Source: Lotus japonicus (Eukaryota; Streptophyta; Magnoliopsida; Fabales; Fabaceae). From it: a DNA stretch of 64,000 nucleotides. The notes under the pieces were generated by a model that had not been told where the DNA came from, did no database searches, and saw only the letters and a list, made by a program, of their open reading frames with translations. Made by a program: the position numbers and the translations under genes. The stretch spans positions 65,458,732 through 65,522,731 of the forward strand of contig NC_080044.1 of NCBI RefSeq assembly GCF_012489685.1, written 5' to 3'. Positions within the stretch are counted from its first letter, which is position 1. The number at the start of each line of letters is the position of its first letter. Below are positions 12,300 through 24,283 of the stretch, piece after piece.

Positions 12300-12950
12300 T
12301 ACTAAAATCCATTGATGATACTAAAATCACCAACATGAGGGGGACCAAAAAAACCAAAATGAGTAGATTTGAGAGGGTGGCAGTGGCAGTGAGGCCCAAG
12401 AGTGGGCGTTGGCGTTGCTGAAGTTGGGCTGCCCACTACCCAACCCGATAGCGACGTCGGCACCCACGGCTGACACGTGACAAGCCCAGGTTTCTTGGAC
12501 CACAAACACAGTACCTGCTTACTACGGGATCCAGGAGATCGGGGCCCAGTAGAGGAGGCTAAATCAGGTTCGTACACGTGGAGCATCCTATGCAAATAGG
12601 ACGTGGGGCCCGTAGCTGCATGATTGATTGTATTATCAGCTTTGGCATCATCAGGATTGGTTGGTGGGTGAGAGCAAAATCAAATCAAGCAGGGACCAAA
12701 ACCGGAAAGAGAAGATGGGCCTGGTCTACAAACAGTGACAAAATCGACCTTCTCGTGTTACAATGAAAAATAATAATAATGATATTAATCAAATATCTCA
12801 TATCTCAATTCAATCAAAATCAAATTATAATATGTCAATTTGTGACACGTATTTGCAACCATGTCAGTTTTTTTTTTTTTCAATGAATGAACCATGATGT
12901 TGTGATAGCAATGGTTATGATATTAAATTGTCGTCCCTAAATGATATCAT
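12300..12950. other. Gene-free stretch, GC-rich with two ACGTG boxes
   Basis: The region 12340-12740 is GC-rich compared with its surroundings and contains GACACGTGAC (about 12473) and TACACGTGGA (about 12573), G-box-like cores. Short frames on both strands show no recognisable protein. It could be an old promoter/exon remnant or repeat; I see nothing firm. Confidence 0.35.
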
Positions 12951-12954
12951 AGCT

Positions 12955-13045
12955 CTTAGCTTAAGAGTTATGGGAATGTGGGTTGGATGAAGGAGGTTCA
13001 TGGATCAACTTCTGATGGGTGTAATTTATTTTTTTAATGTATCAA
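12955..13045. repeat. Short dispersed repeat, copy 1
   Basis: The stretch containing GGTTCATGGATCAACT and GGGTGTAATTTAT is clearly related to 60885-60960 (GATTCATGGATCAATT, GGGTGCAATTTAT). It may be a degenerate SINE, but boundaries and target duplications were not resolved. Confidence 0.4.
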
Positions 13046-13253
13046 AATAAATATTACAGTGTCTATCTTTGTATTCACATTCACCTTAGGATGCACATGA
13101 ACTGGATTGACCCAAATAATTCAATACAAATCAAAGCTAAAAGATAGGTTAGATCGGCTGAATGAGTCTTGACAATTTTTAAATCATACAACTAGATTAA
13201 TATTAGGTTTAGTATTGGGTTAAGAGAATTGAAAATGGTAGCGTGACTCAATG

Positions 13254-13394
13254 TTTTTTTATAGGTAAATGTTAGTTATTAGAAATGTTAGTAAATTAAT
13301 CCCTCATCCGGATTCGAATCCGGGACCCTTCACCCTTCATCTCACCCAACCCTTATTTCCTTAGCTCTTACCACTTGAGTTATCATTCGGGGAC
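13254..13394 (-). mobile_element. tRNA-derived SINE
   Basis: Read on the minus strand it has an A-box-like AGTGGTAAGAGC and a B-box-like GATTCGAATCC at the usual spacing. It ends in a run of A (seven T at 13254-13260 on the plus strand). A 15-bp direct repeat TAGCGTGRCTCAATG with one mismatch flanks it (13239-13253 and 13395-13409). Promoter boxes, A-tail and long target duplication together identify a SINE. Confidence 0.88.
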
Positions 13395-13409
13395 TAGCGT
13401 GGCTCAATG

Positions 13410-15929
13410 TAATATATAGAAAAACATTGCTATCAATATGTGCCCCCATTGCCGCATAGATCACAAATGTTCACTTAGTAAAAAAATCTCATTCCCACTC
13501 TTTTGTCTATGTGTGTTCCTTCTCTCAGCTAGTCCTCATTGTTAATAACACCCTTCTTGTGCTTCACTTCTCTCGAAACATGTTGCCTGTATCTCAACGA
13601 CACTCATTTGTCATCATTATTCCTTCCACCGATCAAAGCCACGAAGTTGATTCAATGGAAGGCCCTCCACCAACGAAAAGAGAATCACAGTGGAGGTGGA
13701 TCGCCTGGTGTTGCCTCCCAATCAAGACTCGCCTGAAGACTAGTGCAAGGTTGGTGATATCGTCCAAATGACGACTTTTCTTGCTCTCTCGATTCTTTGT
13801 TGAAGTTTGAGCAAAGCCTTTAGTACTAAAACCAAGGGCTCCAAGAACGAACCGAATTTTCTAGTATTTTCTTCAATTGTCAAGCCGACTACCCAACTTA
13901 GTCCAGCCCAATCATGTTCAAGTTGGATTGGTTTGGGTTTCACTTGTAAATATTGTTGTATGTCGGTTAGGTTGTTGATCTAATCAAGTATTAAAACACT
14001 AGTAACATGTGATATGATTGAAAAAGATGAGAGAAATTGAAATATAATAGAATTGGAAAAGAAGTTGAAAAAATCATAGCTCTTAAATGAAGGGCTGAAA
14101 AGAAAAGTGTGAAAAACAATTCACGTGCAATTGCTTAGTGGTCCTGTAAATCAAAGAAAGCAACAAAACAAAGTAGCTACATTGTTGGGGGTTAAATCTA
14201 ATTATTTTTGTTTTGTCTGACGGATTGGGTCTAGTATGAGCTGTCCAAAAGCCCAACGTAATATTTAATTATAATTCTTGAGTCCCTTATTCATGGTTTC
14301 AACTATTGAAAAAAAAATCATGGTTTCAACTTTCAAGTACAATATAACAAGACCAAAAAGATTATGATGTAGACACAAATTACAGCAATACAACATGTTA
14401 TGAGTCATAATGTATGAGAAGTTGTGTACCTACTACCTAAAATCCATAAATGTGTTCTTTGTTTTTCCGGAGAAACGGGAACACCTAAAAGTTAAAATTG
14501 CTCTATGTTTTACCTATTTATTTTATTAGTACACATTTACCATAAGCTGAGTAACAACTTATATACTATCAGATGAGATAAGTGTTCTATCATTAGACAT
14601 ATGTAACTGACTCAACTCATTATATGTAAGCTAATAACAAAAGTCTAATATACCGTTCATCAAAATGCAATCATAATGTATGTATAAGAATTAAATAACA
14701 ATTCACATCATTGTATCAATAACTAAAGTAAAATATTTTTTAATTTATTAACTAGTTATAATCCACATAACTAAAATAGAGAATCAAAATAAATAATCCA
14801 ACAAAATAGTCTAAGAAAAAATGTATCTATGTCTCTTACTTTTAGATTCCTTGGACCGGGTATGTCACCCTTTCTACCTCTTGGACCTTTCGATCGGGCC
14901 GTTTTATGAAATGGTTGAACCATTGACAAAAAAAATGGTTTCATGATGTCTCCTTTATAAAAACTATTGACTTTTGACTCAAAAGAAATCAATAATTAAG
15001 ATTTGAGAAGGGAGGAAAAAAACATATCTTCTCGTTGAATAAAGTTGTCCACATCTCATTTTTACCTCTACCTTAGGTAAATGAGAAGAGAAGAAAGAGA
15101 AATAATTGTTATGACTTGTTATGTGATAGGAAATGAGAGTGAAATAATTGCTATGATTTGTTATGTGACTGGAAATGCAGAGAGAAGATAGGAAGAAAAA
15201 ATGCGTGGAAATGAGATGAGAAAGAAAGTAAATGTGTATGTATATTAAGATAGTTTTACCTGTAATTTTGTACGCTGATCGTGAAACAGCAAATTAGTCT
15301 AACAGCTATTAATTATGGTGATATGTTGGTTAAAAGAAAAAAATGAGTCACCTCTTAGAAAAACTTTAATCACAATTCACAATACACAAAGAGAAAGCTA
15401 CAAGTAACTTGCATCTTTCTTTCTTTATCCTTTTTAATTATTTTGATACAGAATGTGGAGCTATAAGCTTTAGATTCAATAGTTCAGACGAAGTCTATGT
15501 CCTTTCTCAATTCATGTTTTGGAACTTGAAGTAGAGATTCTGCTAGACAACGGCAATATTGCAATACTCTACATCAGTTTAAAGTAATTGCTGCTGATTT
15601 CATTCACAAGGGGGAAAAACAGTAGAATTGCAATTTTTCATTATTTTCATGAAACTGAACACAAATAAGCAAATGAGAAATGTAGAAAGCAGAAGTAAAA
15701 AACAAAATGACGTCTGACTTCCTACCAATCTTTTCTTTCTAATTTCTAACCGCATGAAGCATAATAGTAGAACTCCATGGACTATGGTAAATGAAACACA
15801 GCCAAATGTAGGCAGGTTTTAAATTGCGGTTGCTGCGCTGATGCACCCGTTATATTGCGGCCTCAATTGCGGTCGCGGTCGGACCTCAATTCGGAACTCG
15901 TGGAGGCAGCATCCTCCCTTTGATTATCA
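13410..15929. other. Gene-free, AT-rich spacer
   Basis: Only short frames without recognisable products were seen. Around 15815-15885 is a GC-rich stretch with repeated AATTGCGG words, probably a degenerate inverted-repeat element just beyond the 3' end of the next gene. Confidence 0.4.
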
Positions 15930-16178
15930 TTATTGTCTGCTTTTAGGAAGAGAGTTTGGAAGTTGTTGTTTGCAAATGGAGCATTCAGTCCATGATGTTT
16001 TATTGGTGAATGAAACAGATCTTTGGGAAGGACATGGTTTGTTGCAAATACCTTTCAAATTATGCAATGCACAGCCACAATTTTTATGGTATGGTCTCCT
16101 TTCAACCTCCATGTCATTCAATGAGATACTTGCTTCAAAAACACCACCAAACATCATTTGAAATGCTCCACTAGCCAT
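15930..16178 (-). CDS. Small conserved plant protein with RPYHxNCGCALH motif, copy 1
   Basis: An 82-residue intronless frame. Residues about 22-40 read DMEVERRPYHKNCGCALHN, nearly identical to the product at 20285-20590. The N-terminal MASG/MATG and the F/M-rich stretch that follows also match. The compact His/Cys pattern (H-x2-C-x-C-x2-H) could bind a metal, but that is inference. The C-terminal half aligns only loosely with its relative (SVSFTNKTSW versus SLSYPMRRAW), has a further C-x2-C, and lacks the proline-rich tail. TATA-like sequence lies at about 16231-16242 on the minus strand. The family occurs in other plants as uncharacterised short proteins; no function is known to me. The copy may be diverging or decaying, as its C-terminus departs from the SYP-RRxWSEG pattern. 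Confidence 0.65.
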   Translation of the reverse strand: MASGAFQMMFGGVFEASISLNDMEVERRPYHKNCGCALHNLKGICNKPCPSQRSVSFTNKTSWTECSICKQQLPNSLPKSRQ

Positions 16179-19100
16179 TCTTTCCTCTCTTCCTAGTTCC
16201 TAATTAGACTCTGTAATTGTTTGTTGATGCTGCTATATATCTTTCTCATCAAGCATATAGTATATATAGTGTATGGGATATTGGAATGAACAATCAAGGG
16301 AAGAAAAGCAATTTTTTGTATTTATTAATTCCCGTAAATTTCGAGATGGAGTCCTTAGTCTTGAGGCTTCTAGCTAAAGGGAACTGTTAACACAACATAT
16401 ATAACTAGGGAAAGTATCTTGGTGACTTAAGGAGAAAAGAGAGTGTGGAGTATGAACAAGGTAGTGGTTTTGGCTTCTCTTTTATTTTGTTCTTTAATCC
16501 CATCTACCCATTTTGTCTGGGAATGAACTTTTGTCATTTCATCGCCTAGAAGAAAACTTGTTAACTTAATTTATATACTGAGGTGGGCGACATTCTCTAA
16601 GCAGCAAAGGTTCTGTATCTTTAACTTTACTCCTTTTACAGAGTCAAAATGTGGCACTTAACTAATGTTCTGCTTTTAAGATACTATTATTCGTGTCCAT
16701 GTCTACATGAGGAGTTGAGGACCATGACTAAGGTGGTTGTAAGTTATTAAGGGAGGTTCTCACCATCCTCTTTAATGGCTCACAGAAAATCAAGCTAATA
16801 AATCAATTATTAGCCATTGCTGAAGAGAATAGGAGCCTTTGGAATTTGGATCACTAACCATATCATAATGATCATAATGAGTTTGTTGCAAATTTGCTTA
16901 AATGTGTATGTTGTTAGCATTAATAAATTTTATTTTTAGACCATTATATTCTAGTAATGACATTTTATTGATTTATTAGCTTGTGTTCTAAGTGGCCTAA
17001 ATGGTTACCAGCCCAATATTGTCCTGGGGGCTTGAAGGTTTCAAACAAAGTAAATACCATATTGGCTAGCTGGGAAGGCTAAAAGCGGGATTCGTCTCGA
17101 GTCCAACAATCAACATAGTGGTGCTAAGCCTAAAGGGTATAGTCATCATCTCGAAAGTCATACATAAAAACTTGGCTAAGACTTAGGGTATCGAGTACGA
17201 CTCTCACCATGCATATAAATACAAGTTTAACTGTTTATTTGCATTACTCATTTTGTTGATTCATTGTTCTTTTATGACCTTGAGTTTTTCTCTTCATGCT
17301 CCCATACTGTTGTGTCAACGCCACACTACCGTACTGAAAAATCCATTCAGGATTGTGCACCACTAAAGAAGATCAAGAGCATCTACTAGCATGGATTTTG
17401 GAAGAACGACTTGTAAAATTATTGATGGGAAAATGATAGAAAGAACCTCATCGGAGAGGATCCTACTTTTTGGTAAAGAGAGTTTAAGTTAAGGGTTAAG
17501 TCCTAATGAGAACAATCCAATATAGCACCAAAGACACAATATAAATCAGACCTGTTTGCTTACACATTTAACAACTGAAAAATTGGGAGTTCAAAATCAT
17601 AAATGATAGTAAATATTCATAATGTTTTTTAAGGACAAGACTTAAGTACAATTGCAATTTTTACTATGCCTAGTTTTTTTTCAAAAACTAAATAAATTTC
17701 ATTAATAAAATAAAGCCCAAGAAATCAACACTCTCACGGGTTAAAATTACAGAATACACCCTATACAGGTCATGAAAAAGAACAAAAACAATACAAATGA
17801 TAACGGTCATTAGGATGACATGTGGCTATGAAAAAGGGAAGTTTCATTAATTAAGTATTAAGATAGTGGGTAAATGAGTTTTTTATTAGGCCATAGACAC
17901 AAACAATACTGAAAGTACTGTATGTCAGTTTTCTCATTTTTTTCACCTTCAATAAAAAAAAAATTATATTGGTAGAGAAACTCTAGTATTATTGTAGTCA
18001 GTTGGACTATTCTGCTTAGTGAGGGAGTCCATGTCCCCATCCCCACTCCCTATCCCCGTGGCGGGGTGAATTTTCTCCCCATTTTCAATTTCCACCTCCC
18101 CATGGATCCCTATGAAAGCCATTAATACATCATTAAAAATAAATTTACATATAAAAAATACGTAAATTTCTACTTGGACTACAAATAGTTAAATATAGAA
18201 ATCACAAATGGGAACATATCAAATTCTATGAAAATATATAATGAAGTTCAACTAATATTGAATTTACTATTAAGGGTATTATTGATTTTTTACCTATGTA
18301 TATAGGGCGGGGATTCCGCGGGGCAGGGAGGGTGATCCCCACGCCATCCCCAAACTTGTCTCGGGGAAATTTTTGTCCCTCACCTCATCCCCACGGGGAA
18401 AAATTTCTCAAGATCGGAACCCCAAACAGGACAGTCCCTACACGATCCTCATATGCATGTGGAAATTTCCATCCCTAATTCTGCTCCACGAATTATAGTC
18501 TCGAAGGTTAAGCCATACTTTTTAGCGATTTATGGCTAATAATAAAACTATTTAACATAACTCTTTGAACCATGTATGTAGCCACCCGTAAGAACCCTAA
18601 GAGCGGGTGGTAGTAATACGAAAAGGAGAAGAGAAGACAACAACAAGTCAACAACTGGTCGCACATAGAGAAGATAGAAAGGAATGAAAAAGAAAAAATA
18701 ACACAAGGAAAATCATCTTAGAGAATAGAGAACTCTAACGAAAAAACCCCTTCTAATAGTATAGAGAAACTCCCATGGGATAAAACTCCACCAACTTTGG
18801 GGAGGAGGAAGGTGGAAAACAGGGATATGTGTTTCTTTGTGAAGCGGTATTAAAATCTTGACTCACGTTCTTCCAACTTAAAAAAAATACAATTTATTTA
18901 AACTTGACTTCAATTAGTTTTTCGAAACAAGTATGAGAATAAACAGTTGTTTATCCAAATACAAACATGAGATAAAAACGCTTAATGTTCAAATAGTAAT
19001 TAAAAAATAACAAAATCATTATTAAAATTGTTTTAATATTATTTAAGTTTTTATGGGTTGCAATGAGAATCACAAGATGGTCAAACAATTACTCCTAACT

Positions 19101-19389
19101 CATTGTTCCATTTGAAAGTACAAGCCAGCACCTGACCGTCCCATGTGATCAGCAAATCTGACAGCCTGAATATTCTTCAAATTAGACAAAGAACAGCACT
19201 TTTGCATCCATCTTAAATCTTAATTGGGGAATAATCTTTTGAGCAACAAACAATTGATTAAGATTAGGAAAGACTATAGTTCTATTAGTTGTGTTCCACA
19301 TCATTATGACCCATCTTGCAATGCAAAAGGTGTTCTTAAATGGGACAATTATTATTATCATATTCTTGTATAGTCACTCTGATATTAAC
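16179..19389. other. Intergenic; G/C-tract repeat at 18020-18480
   Basis: No gene is supported. At 18020-18115 and 18300-18475 runs of CCCCATCCCC and GGGGCGGGG words face each other, with AT-rich DNA between. This resembles a widespread plant repeat with GGGGATGGGG-type ends; its exact borders were not resolved. The remainder is AT-rich spacer. Confidence 0.4.
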
Positions 19390-19645
19390 CCCGCCGTCTA
19401 GCCACACTGCTAGGAAGACTTTCGACACAAGGAGCCATCATGGTGCCACGAACCATTAGCTCTGATACCACTTGTTGGGGAGAGTTACGGCAAGAACCCA
19501 TAGATCAAGGCCTAGGGGAGACACCAAGGAGATCTTGGACACCACATCTTAACTCAAAACCTTAAGGCATTAGGTTTATGAGTCACATCTCTTATAAACT
19601 CTCCCTCACACCTTGACTTCTCTAATGTGAGATTTGACTCCAACA
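19390..19645 (-). mobile_element. TRIM-like LTR retroelement remnant (one LTR plus PBS)
   Basis: On the minus strand a 173-bp LTR (19645-19473) begins TGTTGGAGTCAAATC and ends CTCCCCAACA. Two bases further on is TGGTATCAGAGC (19470-19459), the classic primer-binding site complementary to initiator methionine tRNA. About 70 bases of internal sequence follow. There is no coding capacity and no second LTR in view, so this is a truncated terminal-repeat retrotransposon in miniature or a very short Copia remnant. A TATA-like TTTATAAGAG lies in the LTR. Confidence 0.85.
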
Positions 19646-20284
19646 CTTGATTCCAACAAATATTCCTATTATTTTTCTTGGATCACGCCTTCAAATGCAC
19701 TAATTGCCCAGTGGTAATGAGATCAAAACCAAATCAAGAAATCTCTAGCTGGTAAGCATCAATTGCCAATCTGTTACTTAGTTCAGGTTTCATGGGTACT
19801 GTTCCATTTTATCATAAAAAAAATTCATAGTAAGAACAATATTGGAATTGAAATATTCATGCACAAATATTTACTTTAAAAGACTGATAACATAGGAATG
19901 AAATTTGATTAGCATAATTACAATTTACAAGAAATAGCGTTGTCTAATACAGAAGCAGAGACCAGACAGAACACTTCCTATAACAAACTTGCTTGGTCCA
20001 TACAAACACTCCACAGCCTTTCAACACACCAACTTTATCACCTAACTTCCTTAAATGCAATTTTGGCACACAGAAATTATTCACATAAGCTACTTCCCAT
20101 AATTGATTTTGATTTTAAAATCAATTGTAAAAAGATTTTCAAAGAAAAAACAAAAATTATCAGACCTTAACCGGATTCAAATCATCAAAAACCAAGAGAA
20201 GAGAGTAATACATCATAAAACAGATCAATTCTTCTCTCAAACATTAAATAAGAACACTTATCATATCTTCCTCCTTCTCAAGGT

Positions 20285-20590
20285 TTACCAAACCCCTTTG
20301 ACAGCTGCAGATGTAGGTGGAGGAGGAGGAGGAGGAGAAGGTGAGGAGTGAGCAGAATTAGCTGCAAAGACCAAATTCCCTTCACTCCATGCCCTCCTCA
20401 TAGGGTATGAAAGGCTGTTACTGTTACACCTTGTCATCGGCTTCTGCGAGTAGCTTTTGAGTGATTTGTTATGGAGTGCACAGCCACAGTTTCGGTGGTA
20501 AGGTCGCCGCTCGACGTTGTTATCGTAGCAAGATATGCACCCCTCATACATTGACCAGAACATCCCATCTGCGGCGGCTCCGGTGGCCAT
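20285..20590 (-). CDS. Small conserved plant protein with RPYHxNCGCALH motif, copy 2
   Basis: A 101-residue intronless frame. N-terminal MATGAAADGMFWSMYEGCIS is followed by the motif NNVERRPYHRNCGCALHN at about 24-41, then LSYPMRRAWSEGNL at about 60-73. A Ser/Pro-rich tail with seven consecutive prolines follows. No signal peptide or membrane span is seen. The clustered His/Cys residues suggest a small metal-binding or structural knot, but this is inference; function unknown. A TATA-like TTATATAAATG lies on the minus strand at about 20766-20776, giving a leader of about 170 bases. It is paralogous to 15930-16178, same strand, 4.1 kb away, so the pair probably arose by local duplication. This copy has the fuller C-terminus and looks the more intact. 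Confidence 0.75.
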   Translation of the reverse strand: MATGAAADGMFWSMYEGCISCYDNNVERRPYHRNCGCALHNKSLKSYSQKPMTRCNSNSLSYPMRRAWSEGNLVFAANSAHSSPSPPPPPPPTSAAVKGVW

Positions 20591-20765
20591 GTCTCTGTCT
20601 CTCCAAGGAGGATCTATATGTACCTGCAGCTTTTGAGTCTGTGTTTATGTGTGAGAGAGCTTTTTTCTTAGCTAGATCATAGCTTGATGATACCAATGTG
20701 TTCGTGTGCAACTTCTCCTTTTAAAGATGTTTTAGGCCTCTAAGTCTAACCCAAAGCAATGGGCA

Positions 20766-20776
20766 TTTATATAACA
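20766..20776 (-). promoter_or_regulatory. TATA-like box upstream of the 20590 start
   Basis: The minus-strand sequence TTATATAAATG lies about 175 bases before the ATG of the small gene. Assignment rests on sequence and distance only. Confidence 0.4.
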
Positions 20777-21697
20777 CAACATGTGCTGGTAGTTAATTAA
20801 ATAGGTATATATGCAGGCCAGATGGACAAAGTTAGTTGTGGAAGGGAGGGAGAGCCGTGTCTTGTGGATCATTATGAGCTTATGAACTAGTTAACATGAC
20901 TAATTGTGTATCCTGATATTAGTTGAGTAGAATGTAAACGGGTAAGAAGAGTTTTATTCACATTTTTATGTGAAAGTGAATGAATGACATGGATGTTAAT
21001 GATATTCAAACATAGCATAATTATATATCATGAGCATATTGTTATAACTTATAAGTATGAAACTAATGAAAAAGATCACTATAGCTAGTGGATTTAAATT
21101 TTTTTTTTTTCACCATTGATGTACTAGCCAGCCTTTTCGCTCACCTTGACTAATTTCGCTCACCATGCGTGGTTACTCTTGGCCAAACATCATTTTGAGA
21201 ATGTCAGAAATCGATCTTAGGAGTTCGAGTTCAACCCCCAACTTGTCCCAATGGTGTAGGCCCATGCCTAACTTCATCTTTAATAAGTGTTAATGACAAA
21301 AAAATAACAAATACAATGAGTTCGGATATTAATGAACTCTATAGAAGAGTTATTTATCGGAACAATACTACTAAATAGTAAGAGATGTCCAATAACATTT
21401 ATTTTTATAATAATTTTTAACGGCTATAAAATTAAAAACACTTAAATATTTTTACTTAATAAAAAAACACGGTCAAAAGTGGGTGTTATGGGTGTTATCC
21501 TTATTCAATAGTTCACCTATTCAAACACTATTGACCCTTATGGGATGAAGATATTATACATGGAATAAGTTAGAAAAGTCAATCTCTATTATAGGTTTTT
21601 AAAATCAATTCAGGCACCGATCACATTTATTTGCCCACCTCTTACTAACTGAAAAGCACTTTACCTGTTTTACAATTACTCCTATGTACATGCATGA

Positions 21698-21760
<63 letters not shown>
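21698..21760. repeat. (ATG)n microsatellite, about 21 units
   Basis: A perfect trinucleotide run of 63 bases. The poly-Asp/poly-Ser frames it creates on both strands are not credible genes. Confidence 0.97.
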
Positions 21761-22619
21761 GGACGTGTGTTAGAATTTCTAGTTTGCAGGCAACAGTTGG
21801 TAGAAATGAAAAAGAAATGAGCTGGGTAATCAATGTGACCCACAAGACACTCATCGGTTACCTATTCAATACCCATTTCCTTTTCTTATTGCCTTCCCCA
21901 TATAGAAACAATTTTTAATTTTGACTTTTCGTTTTAGGTTAACAAAAAATCAATTTGGTTTCATTTTTATGGCTGCACGAACATGGAATTATAGATGGTT
22001 CCAAAAGCAATCTTAGTTTTCATTCTCCAAGTTTTAGTGTTTGAGTTATATACGTTAATCCTTTGGTTGCATTTTCTATGGGTTGTAGTCTTGGGTTTGG
22101 CCATATACAACATACTCAATTTATACGCTTTGGAATTATCGGATGGTTTTGTTTGGAGAATTATGGGAGCATAACACAAGAAATTGGTGTGGAAGTGAGA
22201 TTTACAGGCAGTGGCTTTTGTTACGCTTTTGGAATATTCTGTGTAAATGTTTGATTCCTTTATTTGTTTTTTAAAGGAACAATGCAAAATCGATTTCTCT
22301 TTCAGTGTATTATAAGCGTGTTTTTTTTTTTGAAATCGGATTATAAGTGTGTTTATTAGTATAAGATATGATTGTATTATGTCTTTTTGGTTTACTTTCG
22401 AACTTTTTGGTTTACGATGGTATTATGTTTGATACTCTAATAGGATAAAACATGATAAAAAATTAATATTTAATATCCAACGTTTGGTTATACTGTGTAA
22501 CTTATCATAATGTTTAAATTAATGTAATTTCATGTTTAGTGACGTATTTAAAAATGATAGATAATATTAAAAAATTATAAAAAATTATCATAATTAAAAA
22601 TCCATTATTATTTATTTTT

Positions 22620-23373
22620 TACGTGATGAAGCTCTCTGGCGTTCAACTCTTTTCCAGCAACAGGGGCAGCTTCATTTAATGATAGGACCAGTCATGGAGT
22701 TTACGGCAACCCCGGTTATTCGCCTGTATGTGGACGGGAGTTGGAACCCCATGTGCGTCGGATGGGATGTGGGGCGGTGTTGAGGGATGCCTCTAGTAAT
22801 TGGAAATCAACAACTTCTGTGAGCTTCGACCATGGCACGACGTTCCTCGCGGAAATCACGGTTGTGGAACTTGGTATGCAACACTCGCTTGATCTTGGCT
22901 ACAAGAATATTGTGTGTGCCTCGGATTGCGATAGACTGGTCACGGTGTTGAGTTATGGTAGAGATACCAGTACGTTTTGGGACCGAGAAAGCATAAGGAG
23001 GGTTCTGGCTTTGATGACCACGTTTCAGAGCTGCTGTGTGGTTCATATAGCGCTGGAAAGGAATAACACGGCGGACACGAGTAATGATATATACACACCT
23101 CATTTTTTAAACACTTCATTTCCACATTTTTTTATTTCTATCTCTCTCATCTTATCATCTTTCACATCTCATATTTTCTCTCTCTTACTTTTTTTTTTCT
23201 TCCTATCTCTCTCACCATTCCACCTCTCCACCTCAAAAGAGAGGTGTGGATGAAACATTACTCCGGCGGACACTCTTGCCCGGGAAGCAACGCGTCTTGG
23301 CTCACCAGTTCAAACATGGAGCAGACCACCATCCTTTGTTGCTGCTGCTATGTTCTTGGATGACTCTACTTAG
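22620..23373 (+). pseudogene. Decayed LINE RNase H domain, interrupted by a MITE
   Basis: The frame from about 22675 reads to RLYVDGSWNP, then shifts by one base near 22740. The next frame carries MGCGAVLRDASSNW, FLAEITVVELGM, CASDCDRLV and HIALERNNTADT. After the MITE at 23079-23263 it resumes ADTLAREATRLG and stops at 23371-23373. The acidic D...E...D residues of RNase H (VDGSW, AEITVVELGM, SDCDRLV) are all visible. This is the C-terminal RNase H typical of plant L1-type retrotransposons. No reverse transcriptase lies upstream, so the copy is 5'-truncated. The 3' end TCTTCCTCCTGTAAC followed by an A-run (about 23393-23413) looks like the LINE tail. It is broken by a frameshift and an insertion. 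Confidence 0.85.
23079..23263. mobile_element. MITE family B copy 2, inserted in the LINE RNase H
   Basis: Ends are GAGTAATGATATATACACACC at the left and, on the minus strand at the right, GAGTAATGTTTCATCCACACC. The flanks carry a perfect 10-bp direct repeat CGGCGGACAC (23069-23078 and 23264-23273). Removing the element and one repeat rejoins the RNase H frame across NTADTLARE. It is related to 9551-9744. Confidence 0.92.
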
Positions 23374-23413
23374 TTTTAATTTACTGTTAATCTTCCTCCT
23401 GTAACAAAAAAAA

Positions 23414-24283
23414 ATCAATTTCATATTAAGTTATAGATATTTTCCAATGAAATAAAATAATTTTTAGAAGAACTTGTAAAAACTCAGCAAAAAAAAATTA
23501 GAATTTATCATTTGATCAAAACTTCAAAACAACCTTGAAAAAACAGTTTTGAAGAATTATATTTTAATAGGTTAAAAAAATACTTTATCCAATGATTAAC
23601 TTATAAAACTATTGGATTGAGAGTGTTGCTCTCTTCCTTTTATTTATATATATATTTATATATATATATATTATCTTTAAAAACTATTCAATAACATTAT
23701 CAAATATTAATTTTATTAAAAGTGATAATAGTGACGGTGGCGGTAGTACAACATTTTCTTTTTATCCATGAATTATCAGTATATTCTCGAGATGTTGGAG
23801 CCAATCCCAAACTAGAAGTGGGATATAGACTTGATTGCTTAATTAAGTGTATGACTAGTTATGAATTATGACTAGTTCTTGAGTTTAAGTGTAAAGAACT
23901 GTGGTATATATATACTTCTCAGGAAAAATATTTGTTTAGTTAAAATGAAGAAAAAAGGATGCATTGAAAGAAAAACATTCCAATTTTTCCCTAAGTTCAA
24001 CAACAACTTTCACCTACAAATGGTGGTATGGCTTAATGGGATAACTTAGGCTTGTGATATGTGATAACTACACGATTATCTCTATACTCAAATGATTCTA
24101 GGTGTCCATAAGATTATAATTAGATCAACCATATTACATATCTTCTTTTTGTTAATCTAAAAAGTGGTGATACAAATGGTATAGTGATTGCGTTTTACAT
24201 CCACTTTATGATACAAATGGGATGTAATAAAAATGAGAGCGAAGCTATAAAAATAGAGATGAATTTATCATAAAAAAAAAATA
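23414..24283. other. Gene-free spacer
   Basis: AT-rich sequence with a TA-rich tract near 23645-23670; no coding or RNA gene seen. Confidence 0.5.

Noticed and set aside
13254..13394. A functional tRNA gene
   Set aside because: Box-like motifs are present but no cloverleaf can be drawn, and the A-tail and target duplication identify a SINE.
21645..21918. Poly-Asp (+) and poly-Ser (-) frames
   Set aside because: They are created by the (ATG)n microsatellite and have no other protein-like features.
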